A stretch of 57,337 bases of DNA from Novacetimonas maltaceti (GTDB taxonomy: Bacteria > Pseudomonadota > Alphaproteobacteria > Acetobacterales > Acetobacteraceae), in the NCBI RefSeq assembly GCF_002906255.1, contig NZ_POTC01000019.1:1-57337 (forward strand), in the 5' to 3' direction. The translations under genes and the position numbers were made by a program. The notes beneath the pieces were generated by a model. It saw nothing but the letters and a program-made list of their open reading frames with translations. It made no database searches and was not told where the DNA came from. Positions 56,706 through 57,337 of the stretch are shown in pieces (position 1 is the first letter of the stretch; each line of letters starts with the position of its first letter).

Positions 56706-57337
56706 TCAGGAAGCTTCTTCGCTCTCGCGGCGACGCAGCAGCGCCTCACGCAGCGTGGGCCGCGGGTTGAGCAGTTCCGTCGCGCGGCCACCAAGCGTCA
56801 TGAACACTTCCGTCATGGTGGGCGAACCGTCGGGCGATGCGAGCGGGTTGCTGGACGGGGAAGCCTGTGTGGAATTCGTGTCGGTCTTGGTCATGCTGGT
56901 CACCCTGGAAACATTGCTACGAACTGGTCGCGTGGACGCCACGGGAAAGAATTTCCTTTCGGCACGGGTATCGCGGATACCCTGAAAGAAAAAGCTCAGG
57001 TCGCCGGGACGTGGACGCTCCCGCGGGCTGAGGCGCGCCTTTGGAACAGGACTCCAATCATCGACGACACCCCTGTCCATCGGGTTCCCACTTATGGGCG
57101 ATACCGAAGGTCGGGGGGAAGGGTTCTTTGAAAGCGAAGGAACACGTGAAGCCACCGGCGCCGGTCGCGCCGGCGGGCGGGAGAAAGGCTCGACCATGCG
57201 GGTCGTGTCCGGACGCGGCTGCACCGGCGGGGGAACCTGCGCGGGGGCGGCGGCCGGGATCATGTTCGCATACGGCACGGACGCCGGATCCGGCGCGGCG
57301 GGCGGCGGTGCCTGTTCGGCAACGGGCGGGACAGGCG
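56706..57337 (-). CDS. ccpAx: Cellulose-complementing protein CcpAx (BcsH), start outside window
   Basis: The frame runs off the right edge, so only the C-terminal 210 or so residues are seen. The N-terminal visible part is extremely Pro/Ala-rich (PPVAEQAPPPAAPDPAS and PVQPRPDTTRMVEPFSRPP). The last 60 residues are the conserved helical end, with SPTMTEVFMTLGGRATELLNPRPTLREALLRRRESEEAS (key patterns VFMTLGGRATELL and TLREALLRRR). Gene position just upstream of bcsAB, composition and C-terminus fit CcpAx, which interacts with BcsD and helps place the cellulose terminal complexes. The GTG at 57278 is internal, since the Pro-rich frame continues upstream. Confidence 0.88.
   Translation of the reverse strand, partial: PVPPVAEQAPPPAAPDPASVPYANMIPAAAPAQVPPPVQPRPDTTRMVEPFSRPPARPAPVASRVPSLSKNPSPRPSVSPISGNPMDRGVVDDWSPVPKARLSPRERPRPGDLSFFFQGIRDTRAERKFFPVASTRPVRSNVSRVTSMTKTDTNSTQASPSSNPLASPDGSPTMTEVFMTLGGRATELLNPRPTLREALLRRRESEEAS

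Overview
The window is a GC-rich chromosomal segment of an acetic acid bacterium, most likely Komagataeibacter or a close Gluconacetobacter relative. The strongest evidence is the right end. There a Pro-rich CcpAx-like gene is followed by bcsAB (a fused cellulose synthase catalytic and BcsB protein), bcsC, bcsD and a GH3 beta-glucosidase, which is the cellulose-crystal operon layout of Komagataeibacter type I loci. Two families of short palindromic intergenic repeats of the kind scattered through such genomes are also present. No tRNA, rRNA, CRISPR array, phage or insertion sequence was recognised.

Layout. 1-311 is the end of an OmpA-domain protein. 0.5-5 kb holds tenA (minus), alaS and a beta-carbonic anhydrase. 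5-11 kb holds accessory metabolic and membrane genes: an exported endonuclease/phosphatase-fold protein, an aldo/keto reductase, a small tail-anchored protein, an F420-reductase-like Rossmann protein, a DMT exporter and an HdeD-like protein. 10.5-15.2 kb is a plus-strand translation block: rpsD, prfC, cysS, trmJ-like. 15.3-19.9 kb is a minus-strand set: class II DAHP synthase, nicotinate phosphoribosyltransferase, a small acidic protein, gltX. 20-26 kb has a small secreted protein, a glutathione reductase-like enzyme, ferredoxin-NADP reductase and, divergently, a SUV3-like RNA helicase. 26.3-34.9 kb is a tight minus-strand unit: dgt, argS, SPOR protein, scpA, scpB, tatB, tatC, serS. It joins tRNA charging, chromosome segregation, cell-envelope biology and protein export. 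35-36.2 kb is erpA-xthA (plus). 36.6-44.9 kb, all on the minus strand, has mtnA, aspS with an EipB-family gene, htpG behind a sigma-32-like promoter, a cupin-NUDIX pair and an exported protein of unknown function. 44.9-57.3 kb is the cellulose locus.

How the genes work together. In the cellulose locus BcsAB would polymerise UDP-glucose at the inner membrane and pass the chain into the periplasm under c-di-GMP control through its PilZ domain. BcsC forms the outer-membrane channel with periplasmic TPRs. BcsD and CcpAx organise the terminal complexes so that crystalline fibrils form. BglAx trims glucan. The bcsAB-bcsC-bcsD junctions overlap by 4 and 1 nt, so the genes are probably translationally coupled. 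A strong terminator separates bcsD from bglAx, and a terminator-like element sits between ccpAx and bcsAB.

Six aminoacyl-tRNA synthetases (Ala, Cys, Glu, Ser, Arg, Asp) plus S4, RF3 and a tRNA methyltransferase make most of the rest core genome. I did not find a clearly new multi-gene system. The best leads are the repeat families, an HTH-like insert in the SUV3-type helicase, the exported protein behind bglAx, the terminator-like element before bcsAB, the candidate leader of the DAHP synthase gene, and the tat/scp cluster without tatA or nagZ.
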